Assembly: GCF_046557615.1 (NCBI RefSeq)
Contig: NZ_JBKIII010000002.1
Span: forward strand, 186,001-250,000
Direction: 5' to 3'
From: Haloferax sp046557615
Lineage (GTDB): Archaea > Halobacteriota > Halobacteria > Halobacteriales > Haloferacaceae
Length of the DNA stretch: 64,000 bases
Shown here: positions 1-8,789 of the stretch, piece by piece
Layout: the number at the start of each line of letters is the position of its first letter
Numbering within the stretch: the stretch's first letter is position 1
Program-made: the position numbers and the translations under genes
Notes under the pieces: generated by a model
Databases searched by the model: none
Seen by the model: the letters and a program-made list of their open reading frames with translations, nothing else
Told to the model about the DNA's origin: nothing

Positions 1-2
1 GT

Positions 3-440
3 GGGGTCGTATCCGAAGATGCGTTGAACGTGCTCGACGAACGCTTTCGAGACAGCCGACATCTCACCGTTCTCGTTCTCGGGACCGGCGTCGCCTTGGA
101 GTTGGGCGTCGGCTTTCTCCCGATTCGAAAAGGTGGCAAACTCCCAATTCCAGAGACTGACTTGCTTCAGTGTGCGCTGACCGGCTACACGGGTGAAAAG
201 AAGACACTCGAAGTCGATTCGACTCGGCTCACGCCCGGAAGACGAGTCCTCGTCGTCGATGACTGGATGGAGACGGCGGCCCAGATGGAGGCGGCGACGA
301 CACTCGTCGAAGAAGCAGGTAGCACAGTCGCCGGAATTTCGGTGATAAACGCCAGCGAGACCGAGCGAAGTGAGAGACTCGCAGACTCGTACGTTCTCTA
401 CGGCCTCAACCCAGAGACGTCACTCTCGTCGCCGGAGTAA
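3..440 (+). CDS. Phosphoribosyltransferase-like protein, 5'-truncated
   Basis: The frame is open at the window edge, so the gene starts upstream and 145 residues are visible. A TTG at 24 could serve as a start, but codons before it keep the same frame and coding character. The segment ELGVGFLPIRKGGKLP resembles the flexible-loop region of adenine phosphoribosyltransferases. The later segment VLVVDDWMETAAQ matches the PRPP-binding loop of type I phosphoribosyltransferases, although the usual Thr-Gly after the acidic pair is replaced. That substitution makes catalysis by the standard mechanism less certain. The enzyme would join a base to PRPP in purine salvage, or act as a regulator built on the same fold. 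A convergent antiporter gene follows after 22 nt. Confidence 0.75.
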   Translation, partial: GVVSEDALNVLDERFRDSRHLTVLVLGTGVALELGVGFLPIRKGGKLPIPETDLLQCALTGYTGEKKTLEVDSTRLTPGRRVLVVDDWMETAAQMEAATTLVEEAGSTVAGISVINASETERSERLADSYVLYGLNPETSLSSPE

Positions 441-462
441 TCAAAAAAACAGCGTTCGTGAC

Positions 463-2370
463 TTACTCTTCGCAGACGAGATTCTCGGCTTTCCGTACAG
501 CATCGCGCTCGCCGATGATGGTGATGCGGTCGCCTTTCTGGAGGGTGAAGTCTGCATTCGGAACGCTCGTATCGCCGTTGCGGGAGACGAGCGTGATGAG
601 ACACCCATCGGGGAGTTCCGGGCCGACCTCACGAATCGTCTTGCCGACGAGACTCTCGGAGGTGACCTCGATTTCTTGGACGTCGCCGGTGCGACCGATT
701 TCGCCCATCCAGTTGGACATCGCGGGACGCTCGATGTAGTTGTCCATCGCCTGTGCGGTGGCGATAGTCGAGGAGATGGTACGGACACCGAGTTCCTCGA
801 AGGCGTCCACGTTGTCGGGGTTGTTCGCCCGCGCGAGGACGCTCTCGGGGTCGAACTTCGAACTGGCGAGTTGGGCGACAAGAAGGTTCACGTCGTCGTC
901 ACCGGTTGCGGCGACGACGACCTTTGCATTCCCGGCCCCTGCGGACCTGAGTACGTCTGTGTCGGTTCCGTCGCCGTGGTGGACGGTGAATCCTTGATTT
1001 CTGGCTGTCTGTACGACTTCTTGGTTCTGTTCGATGAGGACCACGTTTTCTCCGCGGTCGGCGAGGCGTTCGGCGAGCGTTCGGCCCACCTTCCCGCCTC
1101 CGATGATGAGTACACGCATTGGGATGATGTCGAGGTATTCTGCTATTTGACGGGCGAAACCGGCCTCGAAGACGACGGTGATGAGGATGACGAGAAACAC
1201 CGTTCCGACGACGACCGAGGCGCTCTGGTTCAAGACGGCGGCCTGCTGTGTCAGGCCTTCTGCGGCGAGTTCGGACGCGCGTTCGCGGAACGCGATAGCG
1301 AACAACGTCGCGACCGAAGCGGGGATAATCCCACGCGGGCCGACGAAGCTCATAAAGAGCTTTTCGCCGCGGGTAAAGCGGTCACCGCGCGTCGAGATGA
1401 ACACGAGCAGCGGGCGGATGACCAGCGCGACGGCGACGACGACCAACAGGCCGCCAGCGCCGAGCGCGAGAAGGTTCTCGAAGTCTAGCAACGCCGCGAG
1501 GGCGATGAAGACAAAGGAGAGGACGAGAAGGGTGATATCGCCTTTGAACGCCGAAATCTCCTCTTCGTACGGAACGTCGGCGTTGCCGAGGAGAATCCCG
1601 GCAGTTGCGACGGCGGCGACACCCGCCTCTGCGGCGATGAAGTCGGCGGCACCGTACGCGACGAGTGCGCCCGCGAGAACGAGCAGACGGGCGTTCTGCG
1701 GTGCATTTCCGGGAGAAAGGTCAACGTAGCGGAGCGAGTAGTACAAGAACCCCGCGACGATTGCGCCGACGATGACACCGACGCCGAGTCGTTCGGCGAA
1801 CAGCGTCACGAGCGCGTTTGGACTGCTGACACCTTCGATAATCGCTTCGAAGATGACGATTGCGACGATTGCGGCGGTCACGTCGTTGACGATACCTTCC
1901 GTGTCGAGGGCGGCCCCGACGCGGTCGCGTACCGGAACGACTTCTAGGATTGGTGCGATGACCGTCGGTCCCGTTGCAACGAGCAGTGCGCCGACGAGGA
2001 ACGACACCGGCCACGACGCACCGAGTGCGAAGTGAACGGCGATACCAGTTCCAAGGAACGCGATTGCGGCCCCGACGGTTACGAGTCTCAGCGTCGCTGC
2101 GGGTGCTTCCCGCAACTTTCCGATGCGCAGGTGGAAAGCCCCCTCGAACACGATAATCGCGACCGAGAGACCGACGATTGCTTGCAGCGCGTTGCCGAAC
2201 GAGTCCGGTGTGATGACACCGAGAACCTCCGGTCCGAGGAGAATCCCGAACGCGATAAGAAACACGACGCTCGGGACCTGGAATCGGTCCGAGAGCACCT
2301 GCGCAATGACGCCGATGCCGATGATCGCAGCCACGAGCGGGATGAGATTCGCTCCTCCAGCGGCAGCCAC
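463..2370 (-). CDS. CPA-type Na+/H+ antiporter with C-terminal TrkA-N/TrkA-C domains
   Basis: This 635-residue protein has a transport domain of about 12 membrane segments over roughly residues 10-400. It contains the Asn-Asp pair (EGIVNDVTAA) expected in the ion site of NhaP-type CPA1 exchangers. A cytosolic Rossmann domain starts near residue 418 with the nucleotide-binding signature IIGGGKVGRTLAERL (TrkA-N, about 418-535). A TrkA-C domain ends the protein (about 565-635). It likely exports Na+ or moves K+ against protons and is gated by NAD(H) or another nucleotide, which suits a halophile. The start codon at 2370 gives a hydrophobic N terminus. The cation is inferred from the family. An AT-rich stretch on the reverse strand near 2411-2417 may be its promoter. 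Confidence 0.88.
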   Translation of the reverse strand: MAAAGGANLIPLVAAIIGIGVIAQVLSDRFQVPSVVFLIAFGILLGPEVLGVITPDSFGNALQAIVGLSVAIIVFEGAFHLRIGKLREAPAATLRLVTVGAAIAFLGTGIAVHFALGASWPVSFLVGALLVATGPTVIAPILEVVPVRDRVGAALDTEGIVNDVTAAIVAIVIFEAIIEGVSSPNALVTLFAERLGVGVIVGAIVAGFLYYSLRYVDLSPGNAPQNARLLVLAGALVAYGAADFIAAEAGVAAVATAGILLGNADVPYEEEISAFKGDITLLVLSFVFIALAALLDFENLLALGAGGLLVVVAVALVIRPLLVFISTRGDRFTRGEKLFMSFVGPRGIIPASVATLFAIAFRERASELAAEGLTQQAAVLNQSASVVVGTVFLVILITVVFEAGFARQIAEYLDIIPMRVLIIGGGKVGRTLAERLADRGENVVLIEQNQEVVQTARNQGFTVHHGDGTDTDVLRSAGAGNAKVVVAATGDDDVNLLVAQLASSKFDPESVLARANNPDNVDAFEELGVRTISSTIATAQAMDNYIERPAMSNWMGEIGRTGDVQEIEVTSESLVGKTIREVGPELPDGCLITLVSRNGDTSVPNADFTLQKGDRITIIGERDAVRKAENLVCEE

Positions 2371-2499
2371 TTAATTCGCCTCCATTGTTTTTGGCCATGT
2401 GTCCATAGAAGATAAAAGCATACATTTCGGACGCGATTTACGGCGAAATTCGATAATGTTTGTCCGCTAATCCAGCAAAAAAGTTTAACCTGTACGATT

Positions 2500-4503
2500 C
2501 TACTGCGAGGCGGCAGCATCGCCGCGGGTCCGTTCCTTCTCTGCTTGGGTATCCTCGTCGTAGATGAGCGTCACTTCGTCGGCATACCGGTCGAGGATGT
2601 TCCGGCGCTTTTTCTTCATCGTCGGCGTCATCAGGTCGTTGTTCTCGTTGAATTCCTCGGGCAGGAGGCGGAACTGCTTGATTTGTTCGTAAGACTCGAA
2701 ATTCTCGTTCGCACGGTCGATTTCGGCTTGGATTCGCTCGCGGACGCGCTCGTCGCGGCAGATGGCCTTCGGTTCGTCTGGAAGGTCGATTCCCTTGCTC
2801 TGCGCCCACGCTTGCAGGCCCTCGAAACTCGGGACGATGAGCGCCGAGATGAATCGCCGACCGTCGCCGAGTACCATACATTGTTCGACGACTTCTGACG
2901 AGGCGTAGGCGTCTTCGATTGGGCCGGGTGCGACGTTTTTACCGGTCGAGAGGACGAGAATCTGTTTCGCACGCTCGCGGAAGGCGATGTAGCCGTCGGG
3001 TCGGAGTTCGACCACGTCGCCGGTTCGGAACCAGCGCGTTCCGTCATCGTCGGTGACGAATGCGGCCTCTGTCTCGTTGGGTCGGTTCCAGTAGCCCAAG
3101 GTCACGTTCGGACCGTTGACGAGCAACTCGCCAACCTCGCCACCGGCCTCGCCGAGTTGGTCGCCGACGACGCTCGCGTCGAGTTTGAGTTCGACGTCGC
3201 GGAGTGGGTAGCCAATCGTCCCAATTTTCGGCTCTTCAGGCGGGTTCACAGAGATGACCGGTGAGGTTTCGGTGAGGCCGTAGCCTTCGAGAATCGGCAG
3301 GCCCATCCCGTGATAGAGCGCACACAACTCGGCTGAGAGACTGCCGCCGCCGCTGATGAAGAACTCGACGTTGCCGCCGAGTGCGTCGCGGACCTGTTGG
3401 AAGACGAGACGGTCGGCAATCGTGTGCTTCGCTTCGAGCAGGTAACCGGGTGAGTCGGTGGTGTGGTAGGCTTGGCCGACGCCGACGGCCCACTGGAAGA
3501 TTTGCTTTTTCACAGCCGATTCGCTCGCTTGCGTCCGAATCGCGTCGTAGAGTTTCTCGTAGACGCGAGGGACGCTCGTGCCGACAGTTGGACGGACGAG
3601 TTGGAAATCCTCGCGGAGCGTGTCGGGACTCTCTGCGTAGGCGACGGTCGCGCCAGCGGCGAACATCATGAAGTGGCCTGCCATGCGCTCGAAGACGTGC
3701 GCGAGCGGGAGGAACGACAGTGCGACCGAGTTCGGGCCGATAATCGGCACGCCCTCTTTGTCGGGGCGTGGGCCGAAGCGCCGATAACTCTCGTTGACGT
3801 TCGACCGGAAGTTCCAGTGGGTGAGTTGGACGCCTTTCGGTTGTCCCGTCGTGCCCGACGTGTAGATGAGGCTCGCAAGGTCGTCTACGTCGCGCGATTC
3901 GAGCCACGAATCGTACGTTTCGGGGTCGAACACGGCCGCGCCGCGTTCGTGGAGTTCGCCCAATGTGAGAATCTCGTCGCGGTCGTCGTAGCCCTCGTAG
4001 TCGTCTACGACGACGATGAATTCGAGGTCGAGGTCGTCTTCGACGGCGACGACGCGGTCCAGTAGTTCTTGATTTTCGACGACGACGCCACTCGCACCGG
4101 GGTCAGAGAGAAGATACTGCACTTGCCGTTCTGAAGACGACGTATAGACGGTCGTGACGGTACACCCGGCCGCGAGCAGTGCGAAATCCGTCTGTGCCCA
4201 CTCCATGCGCGTGTGGGCGAGAATCCCGATTCGGTCACCCGCATCGACGCCGAGGTCACGGAAGCCAGCGGCGAGATTGCGGACGATACCCTGCATCTGT
4301 TGATAGGTCAGTTCGGCGTAATCACCACGCGGTGCGGCGGGAACGACACCCTCACTGACGAGCGAGCGGTTGTAGATACCCCCTTTGTATCGTTGTGCGC
4401 TTCGCTGGGCGTTTCGGTCTGCGCTCTGTTCGAACATCTGTGGAAGCGTTGTTCGCTCGAGGACCGGGTCTTCGAACGTCGCCTCCGCATCCCGCCAATC
4501 CAT
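2500..4503 (-). CDS. Long-chain acyl-CoA synthetase (AMP-forming)
   Basis: This 667-residue enzyme would activate fatty acids with ATP and CoA through an acyl-adenylate, feeding beta-oxidation. The P-loop-like adenylate signature SLIYTSGTTGQPKG lies at about residues 211-224. The second core motif EGYGLTETSP lies at about 406-415. A hinge/lysine region follows in the C-terminal third (RTGDVVELRPDGYIAF, then a Lys-rich tail). Length and motif order match FadD/FAA-type long-chain ligases rather than acetyl-CoA synthetases. Substrate chain length is inferred from the family. A TATA-like box on the reverse strand sits 23-30 nt before the ATG, suggesting a leaderless transcript. The gene stands alone between an antiporter and a metallo-hydrolase. 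Confidence 0.9.
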   Translation of the reverse strand: MDWRDAEATFEDPVLERTTLPQMFEQSADRNAQRSAQRYKGGIYNRSLVSEGVVPAAPRGDYAELTYQQMQGIVRNLAAGFRDLGVDAGDRIGILAHTRMEWAQTDFALLAAGCTVTTVYTSSSERQVQYLLSDPGASGVVVENQELLDRVVAVEDDLDLEFIVVVDDYEGYDDRDEILTLGELHERGAAVFDPETYDSWLESRDVDDLASLIYTSGTTGQPKGVQLTHWNFRSNVNESYRRFGPRPDKEGVPIIGPNSVALSFLPLAHVFERMAGHFMMFAAGATVAYAESPDTLREDFQLVRPTVGTSVPRVYEKLYDAIRTQASESAVKKQIFQWAVGVGQAYHTTDSPGYLLEAKHTIADRLVFQQVRDALGGNVEFFISGGGSLSAELCALYHGMGLPILEGYGLTETSPVISVNPPEEPKIGTIGYPLRDVELKLDASVVGDQLGEAGGEVGELLVNGPNVTLGYWNRPNETEAAFVTDDDGTRWFRTGDVVELRPDGYIAFRERAKQILVLSTGKNVAPGPIEDAYASSEVVEQCMVLGDGRRFISALIVPSFEGLQAWAQSKGIDLPDEPKAICRDERVRERIQAEIDRANENFESYEQIKQFRLLPEEFNENNDLMTPTMKKKRRNILDRYADEVTLIYDEDTQAEKERTRGDAAASQ

Positions 4504-4525
4504 GACCTGTTAGTTCTAATTCAAC

Positions 4526-4533
4526 ATTTAAAA
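4526..4533 (-). promoter_or_regulatory. TATA-like promoter of the acyl-CoA synthetase gene
   Basis: Read on the reverse strand, TTTTAAAT lies 23-30 nt upstream of the ATG at 4503. This is the spacing expected of an archaeal TATA box for a leaderless mRNA. The assignment rests on sequence and spacing only. Confidence 0.5.
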
Positions 4534-4608
4534 CTATGTACGTTGGAAAGGTTGAAACAGAGGATTCGTCGTATACGGGCCGATTTGCGCCGATATTCTG
4601 TTTTCAGA

Positions 4609-5517
4609 CTACTCGTCGCGCGAGATGTAGTCGAGGTAGCCGAGGACGCCTCGGGTGTTCAGGCGCTCTTCGTCACCGGCCTTTCGTGACCCCCACACCT
4701 CGTCCATGTTCGTGTGTTCGATGAAGTAGTCGATGACTGCGTCGTCGTCTTCGAGTTCGTCGCGCTTCTGTCGAATCGCTTCGACCCACTCCACGAGGAC
4801 GCGCTTGTACTCGCCTGCGAGGTCTTCGCTGTAGGACTTCGGACCGAAGTGACCGAAACAGACGGTCTTGGGGTCGATTTCTTCGATAGTTCGCACGTCG
4901 TCCAGCGCCTTCTGAAGGTGGAACTGTGAAGGCGGTGATGTCTGTCGAATCGTCTCGGTCTTCGGCTCCCAGATACCCATCGCGTCACCGACGAAGAGGG
5001 CGTCGTCGCCGTCGTCGTGGTACATCACTTGGTGCGGCGCGTGGCCGGGAGCATGGTAGACTGTGAGGGTTCGGTCGCCGAGGTCGATTTCTTCGCCGCC
5101 GGTGAGCGATTCGATGCGCCCCTCGTCGATTGGGAGTGGTTCGTCGTAGAACTGCCACTGGTCTTCGACGGCGGCTTTCGTCCCCTCGATGAGTCGCGTC
5201 GGGTCAACGAGGTGCGGCGCACCGATTTCGTGGACCATGATGGTCGCATCGGGGTACTTCTCGGCGAGATAGCCCGCGCCGCCCGCGTGGTCGAGGTGGA
5301 TGTGCGTCGGCAGGATGTAGGCCAAGTCTTCGACGCCAACCTCGTCGAGCATGCCGAAGACGTGTTCGCGGTCGGCGGCGATGCCGGTGTCGATGAGCGC
5401 CGGTTTCTCGGCGTCGATGAGATAGACTGACCCGTATTTCTCCACCTCGTACATGCCCGTATCGACGTAGTAGATGTCCGTACTCCCTGGAAGACGTTCG
5501 ACGTCGCCAATCGCCAT
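4609..5517 (-). CDS. MBL-fold metallo-hydrolase
   Basis: This 302-residue protein belongs to the metallo-beta-lactamase superfamily. The zinc-binding HxHxDH motif appears as THIHLDH around residue 80. Further metal ligands are in APGHAPHQ and the FVGDAMG segment, and a late histidine is in CFGHFGP. The superfamily includes glyoxalase II-like thioesterases and lactonases, and nothing here fixes the substrate. The start was set at the ATG at 5517 (MAIGDVERLPG...). The frame stays open further upstream, but that extension is antisense to serS and reads as non-family sequence. It is divergent from serS across about 100 nt, so the two may share a regulatory region. Confidence 0.86.
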   Translation of the reverse strand: MAIGDVERLPGSTDIYYVDTGMYEVEKYGSVYLIDAEKPALIDTGIAADREHVFGMLDEVGVEDLAYILPTHIHLDHAGGAGYLAEKYPDATIMVHEIGAPHLVDPTRLIEGTKAAVEDQWQFYDEPLPIDEGRIESLTGGEEIDLGDRTLTVYHAPGHAPHQVMYHDDGDDALFVGDAMGIWEPKTETIRQTSPPSQFHLQKALDDVRTIEEIDPKTVCFGHFGPKSYSEDLAGEYKRVLVEWVEAIRQKRDELEDDDAVIDYFIEHTNMDEVWGSRKAGDEERLNTRGVLGYLDYISRDE

Positions 5518-5616
5518 GGTTGACGGCGGTTTGCTGACGACAAAAGCGTTCGGTCGGCGTTTCATCGACCGGGCGATGCGATACGATTTTCCCGCTCTCC
5601 CTTGTACCACGGAGCA

Positions 5617-6996
5617 ATGATTGACAGGAAACTGCTCCGCGACGAACCGGAGCGACTCCGAGAGGCATTGGAGGCCCGCGGTGCCGACGTGGACCTCGAC
5701 CATCTCATCGACACCTACGACGAGTGGCGCTCGCTGAAGGCGACGGGCGACGACCTGCGCCACGAGCGCAACGAGGTCAGCCAGAAGATTGGCACGCTCA
5801 AACAGGAGGGCAAAGACGAGGAAGCACAGGCCGCCATCGACCGGTCGGGCGAACTCAAAGAAGAACTGCAGGAACTCGAAACTCGCGCCGACGAACTCGA
5901 ATCGGAACTCGACGAGCGACTGCTCGAAATCCCCAACGTCCCGAACGAGTCGGTTCCGGTCGGTGCCGACGAATCGGACAACGAAGAGGTTCGCCGGGTC
6001 GGTTTCGACGACCTGCGCGAACTCCCCGCCGAAGTCACGCCCCACTACGAACTCGGCGAGCGTCTCGACATCATCGACGAGGCACGCGGCGCGAAGACCA
6101 CGGGGTCGGGTTTCTACTTCCTGAAGGGCGAGGGCGCGATGCTCGAACACGCCCTGATTCAGTTCATGCTCGACGTCCACCGCGAACAGGACTACGTGGA
6201 CGTGTTCCCGCCAATTCCGGTCAAGACGACCTCGATGGTCGGAACCGGCCAGTTGCCGAAATTCGCCGAGGATGCCTACCGCATCGGCGGGTCGGAGACC
6301 GAGGACTACGAAGACGACGACCTGTGGCTCTGCCCAACTGCAGAGGTTCCGGTCACGAACATGTACGCCGACGATATCCTTCTGAAAGAAGACCTCCCAC
6401 TCAAGCACCAGGCGTACACCCCGAACTTCCGTCGTGAAGCAGGCGAACACGGCACCGAAACCCGTGGCATCGTCCGCGTCCACCAGTTCAACAAGGTCGA
6501 ACTCGTCAACTTCGTCGAACCCGAAGACAGCTACGACCGTCTCGAAGCACTCGTGGACGAGGCCACCGAAGTTCTCGACCGTCTCGGTCTTCCCTACCGC
6601 GTCCTCTCGCTCTGTACGGGCGACCTGACCTTCTCGTCGGCCAAGACCTACGACCTCGAAGTCTGGGCACCCGGCACCGAGTCGGACAACGCGCCCGAGC
6701 AGGGCGGCCGCTGGCTCGAAGTCTCGTCGGCCTCGAACTTCGAAGACTTCCAGGCTCGCCGCGCCGGTCTTCGCTACCGCCCCGAGCGCCACGAATCGGC
6801 CGAGTACCTCCACACGCTCAACGCGTCAGGAACCGCTGTCGGTCGTATCATGGTCGCCCTCCTCGAATACTATCAGAACGAGGACGGCACCGTCGATATC
6901 CCCGAAGCTCTCCAGCCGTACATGGGTGGTCGCGAAGTCATCGAAGGTCACGAACCGGTCGGCGAGGCCGCCGTCGGCGCTGGCAAGAAAGACTAG
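5617..6996 (+). CDS. serS: Seryl-tRNA synthetase
   Basis: This 459-residue class II synthetase charges tRNA-Ser (and tRNA-Sec where present). The first ~110 residues form the long antiparallel coiled-coil arm that contacts the tRNA variable arm. Motif 2 is visible as FRREAGEHG...RGIVRVHQF and motif 3 as the late GTAVGRIMVALLEYYQ segment; GGRWLEVSSASNFEDFQARR is the serine/ATP-site region. It is the bacterial-like SerRS, not the rare methanogen type. The ATG at 5617 is preferred over an in-frame TTG at 5602 because MIDRKLLRDEPE is the conserved N terminus. A T-rich tract follows the stop codon and may terminate transcription. Confidence 0.97.
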   Translation: MIDRKLLRDEPERLREALEARGADVDLDHLIDTYDEWRSLKATGDDLRHERNEVSQKIGTLKQEGKDEEAQAAIDRSGELKEELQELETRADELESELDERLLEIPNVPNESVPVGADESDNEEVRRVGFDDLRELPAEVTPHYELGERLDIIDEARGAKTTGSGFYFLKGEGAMLEHALIQFMLDVHREQDYVDVFPPIPVKTTSMVGTGQLPKFAEDAYRIGGSETEDYEDDDLWLCPTAEVPVTNMYADDILLKEDLPLKHQAYTPNFRREAGEHGTETRGIVRVHQFNKVELVNFVEPEDSYDRLEALVDEATEVLDRLGLPYRVLSLCTGDLTFSSAKTYDLEVWAPGTESDNAPEQGGRWLEVSSASNFEDFQARRAGLRYRPERHESAEYLHTLNASGTAVGRIMVALLEYYQNEDGTVDIPEALQPYMGGREVIEGHEPVGEAAVGAGKKD

Positions 6997-6999
6997 TTT

Positions 7000-7019
7000 T
7001 CGACTCGACTTTTCTCAGT
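7000..7019. terminator. T-rich tracts between convergent serS and SnoaL-like gene
   Basis: Runs of four T residues follow the serS stop codon in the short gap between two convergent genes. Archaeal termination often uses such tracts. No strong hairpin is seen. Confidence 0.3.
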
Positions 7020-7362
7020 TTTCGACCGGTCGCGCGACCGTTTTCAGTTCGGTGAGCCTCCCACCACGAACCTGAAATCGGTCGAGAAATCCGAACATCG
7101 TCTCACCGGTCGAATCGAGTAACCGCCCTTCGACGACCACCTTGTCGTCACTCTCAGCCTCGATTTCGTCGAGGACGTGGCTCGTCTCCTTGTTCGGTCG
7201 GTCGTCGCGCATGAACGAGACGAACTCGTCGCGGCCATCCAATGTCATATCACCGCGATACTGGACGAACTCGGGTGCGAGTACGTCGCGGAGGTCGTCG
7301 TACCGCTTGTCGTCTATCGCGTCGTAGTAGCGCCGGGCGAGGTCGGTCACGTCGGAGTCCAC
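7015..7362 (-). CDS. SnoaL/NTF2-like fold protein
   Basis: The chosen start is the GTG at 7362, giving 115 residues (VDSDVTDLARRYYD...). The frame is open upstream to 7551, but that part is basic and overlaps the divergent tsr3 gene. The pattern of a helical start (ARRYYDAIDDKRYDDLRDVL), then APEFVQYRG, then a curved sheet ending FQVRGGRLTELKTV is typical of SnoaL-like ketosteroid-isomerase folds. Members are small isomerases, hydrolases or binding proteins, and the sequence does not identify a substrate. It lies back to back with tsr3 across about 80 nt. Confidence 0.75.
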   Translation of the reverse strand: MDSDVTDLARRYYDAIDDKRYDDLRDVLAPEFVQYRGDMTLDGRDEFVSFMRDDRPNKETSHVLDEIEAESDDKVVVEGRLLDSTGETMFGFLDRFQVRGGRLTELKTVARPVEN

Positions 7363-7442
7363 ACACGAAGTGCGAACCGAATCGCCAAGAATCTCTTGCC
7401 GACCTTCGGGATGCTTTTTGCTCAGACACCCATATCTCGACC

Positions 7443-7940
7443 GTGGACCTGCACGTTCGATACGAGGGCGATGACGACCCCAAGAAGTGTACCGCGAAGA
7501 AACTCGACCGATTCGACCTCGCGGCGCTCCACCGGTCGGACCGTGCAACACCGTATGGCGTCGTCCTCAATCCCCACGCCGAGAAGGCGCTCTCGCCCGC
7601 CGACAAGGATTCGGGGGCACTCGTCGCGCTCGACTGCTCGTGGGAATCGGCAGGCGAAGCCATGTTTTCGCTCCCCGGCGAACACCGGGCGCTCCCGTAT
7701 CTCGTCGCCGCCAACCCCGTCAACTTCGGGCGACCGATGCAACTCACGACTGTGGAGGCGTTGGCCGCGGCACTCGTGATTTTCGACGAGAAGGAACACG
7801 CCGAGGAAATTCTGTCCAAATTCAACTGGGGCCATACCTTCCTCGAACTCAACGAAGAACCGCTTCGGCGTTACTCGGAGTGCGAGGATTCGACCGAGAT
7901 TATCGAGATTCAGCAGGAGTATCTGGACCGGGCGGAGTAA
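7443..7940 (+). CDS. tsr3: Tsr3-type 16S rRNA aminocarboxypropyltransferase (DUF367)
   Basis: This 165-residue protein matches the Tsr3/DUF367 family, which transfers the aminocarboxypropyl group of SAM onto a hypermodified pseudouridine in small-subunit rRNA. Supporting segments are DPKKCTAKKL near the N terminus, GVVLNPHAEKALSP, ALDCSWE, LPYLVAANPVNFGRP and the C-terminal KFNWGHTFLELNEEPLRRY. These cover the whole family in order at the usual length. The GTG at 7443 is taken as the start; upstream codons in frame overlap the divergent SnoaL-like gene and lack family similarity. A role in ribosome maturation fits other ribosome-assembly genes in the window (nob1, the NOG1-type GTPase). Confidence 0.88.
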   Translation: MDLHVRYEGDDDPKKCTAKKLDRFDLAALHRSDRATPYGVVLNPHAEKALSPADKDSGALVALDCSWESAGEAMFSLPGEHRALPYLVAANPVNFGRPMQLTTVEALAAALVIFDEKEHAEEILSKFNWGHTFLELNEEPLRRYSECEDSTEIIEIQQEYLDRAE

Positions 7941-7997
7941 TATCTGATAATTGCGGCGAAGGAAATATCAATCACATCCACATACAAGATTTCGTAT

Positions 7998-8261
7998 ATG
8001 AGGCCTAAAGTAAAATACGGCGTCATGCTCCTAGGGTTCGGTATACTGTTGTGGATAAGTGGTCTACCGAGTCAGTTCACCGAGCTCATGTACGTCAGTT
8101 TGACGACAACCGTAATCGGTGGTGTCTTGCTCTACGTAGCCTACGAAAGTTGGTACTGCGCAGCATGTGGTCAATTCCTCGGGAGAGGCAGTCGGCCTGA
8201 CCGTTGTGAAAGATGTGGAAGCAATCGTGTGACAACCAGTGACCCCGGTGCAGTACGCTGA
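7998..8261 (+). CDS. Small membrane protein with C-terminal zinc ribbon
   Basis: This 87-residue protein has two hydrophobic segments, about residues 6-24 and 31-49. A cytosolic tail follows with two CxxC pairs (CAAC and CERC, about residues 54-75), the spacing of a rubredoxin-like zinc ribbon. I do not recognise a named family. The combination suggests a membrane-tethered metal-binding or protein-docking module. It lies in the same direction as tsr3, 57 nt downstream, with an AT-rich gap between, so it may have its own promoter. Confidence 0.7.
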   Translation: MRPKVKYGVMLLGFGILLWISGLPSQFTELMYVSLTTTVIGGVLLYVAYESWYCAACGQFLGRGSRPDRCERCGSNRVTTSDPGAVR

Positions 8262-8303
8262 GAACGTAACACAATTTTCGATATTTCGAAAGTGATTACC
8301 GAC

Positions 8304-8666
8304 CTACGCCTTCGCCCACGCACCAACCGCCCCACCCAACGCGCTGTCGAGTGCGAAGATGACGGTCAGGAAGATACCGATAGCGAGGACACCGAGTCCG
8401 CCGACGAGGGTTCCGAGCGGGCCAGCGGCGAAGCCGAGCGCGCCACCGAGGAGTGCGGCGATGAGGGTCACGATGACACCCGAAATAGACCCGGCGATGA
8501 GACCGTTCCACGCGCCGTTTCCGAGTGAGCCACCGGCGAGATAGCCTGCCGCGAAGCCGCCGATGAGGCCCGCGACGGCGTGGCCCAAGATGGGTACGGA
8601 GAACCCGACGATACCGGCGACGACGATGATGACGAAGCCGACGGCAACTGCTTTCCAGTCTATCAT
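8304..8666 (-). CDS. DUF5518 family membrane protein
   Basis: This 120-residue, very hydrophobic protein is rich in Gly and Ala and has about four membrane helices. The repeated small-residue pattern (GHAVAGLIGGFAAGYLAGG) is typical of the haloarchaeal DUF5518 family. The family has no known function; glycine-zipper packing suggests an oligomeric membrane protein. It is transcribed convergently to the zinc-ribbon gene and divergently from the GTPase gene at 8790. Confidence 0.75.
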   Translation of the reverse strand: MIDWKAVAVGFVIIVVAGIVGFSVPILGHAVAGLIGGFAAGYLAGGSLGNGAWNGLIAGSISGVIVTLIAALLGGALGFAAGPLGTLVGGLGVLAIGIFLTVIFALDSALGGAVGAWAKA

Positions 8667-8789
8667 ACCAGTTGTACGTCACGGCGACGTATGAGCTTCG
8701 TGGCGGACGCGCGCCGTGGTAAACCGGGGCACGAAACGCCGAGAACCAAACGAACGGGCTTTTACGGTTCGGTCGAGTAACTGAGTACA

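Noticed and set aside
370..1488. Long + strand frame over the antiporter gene
   Set aside because: It is a shadow of the GC-rich antiporter gene; the product is charged low-complexity sequence and the true gene has membrane helices and TrkA motifs.
5518..6813. Reverse-strand upstream extension of the MBL-fold gene
   Set aside because: It is antisense to serS for most of its length and shows no family similarity; the MBL protein clearly starts at 5517.
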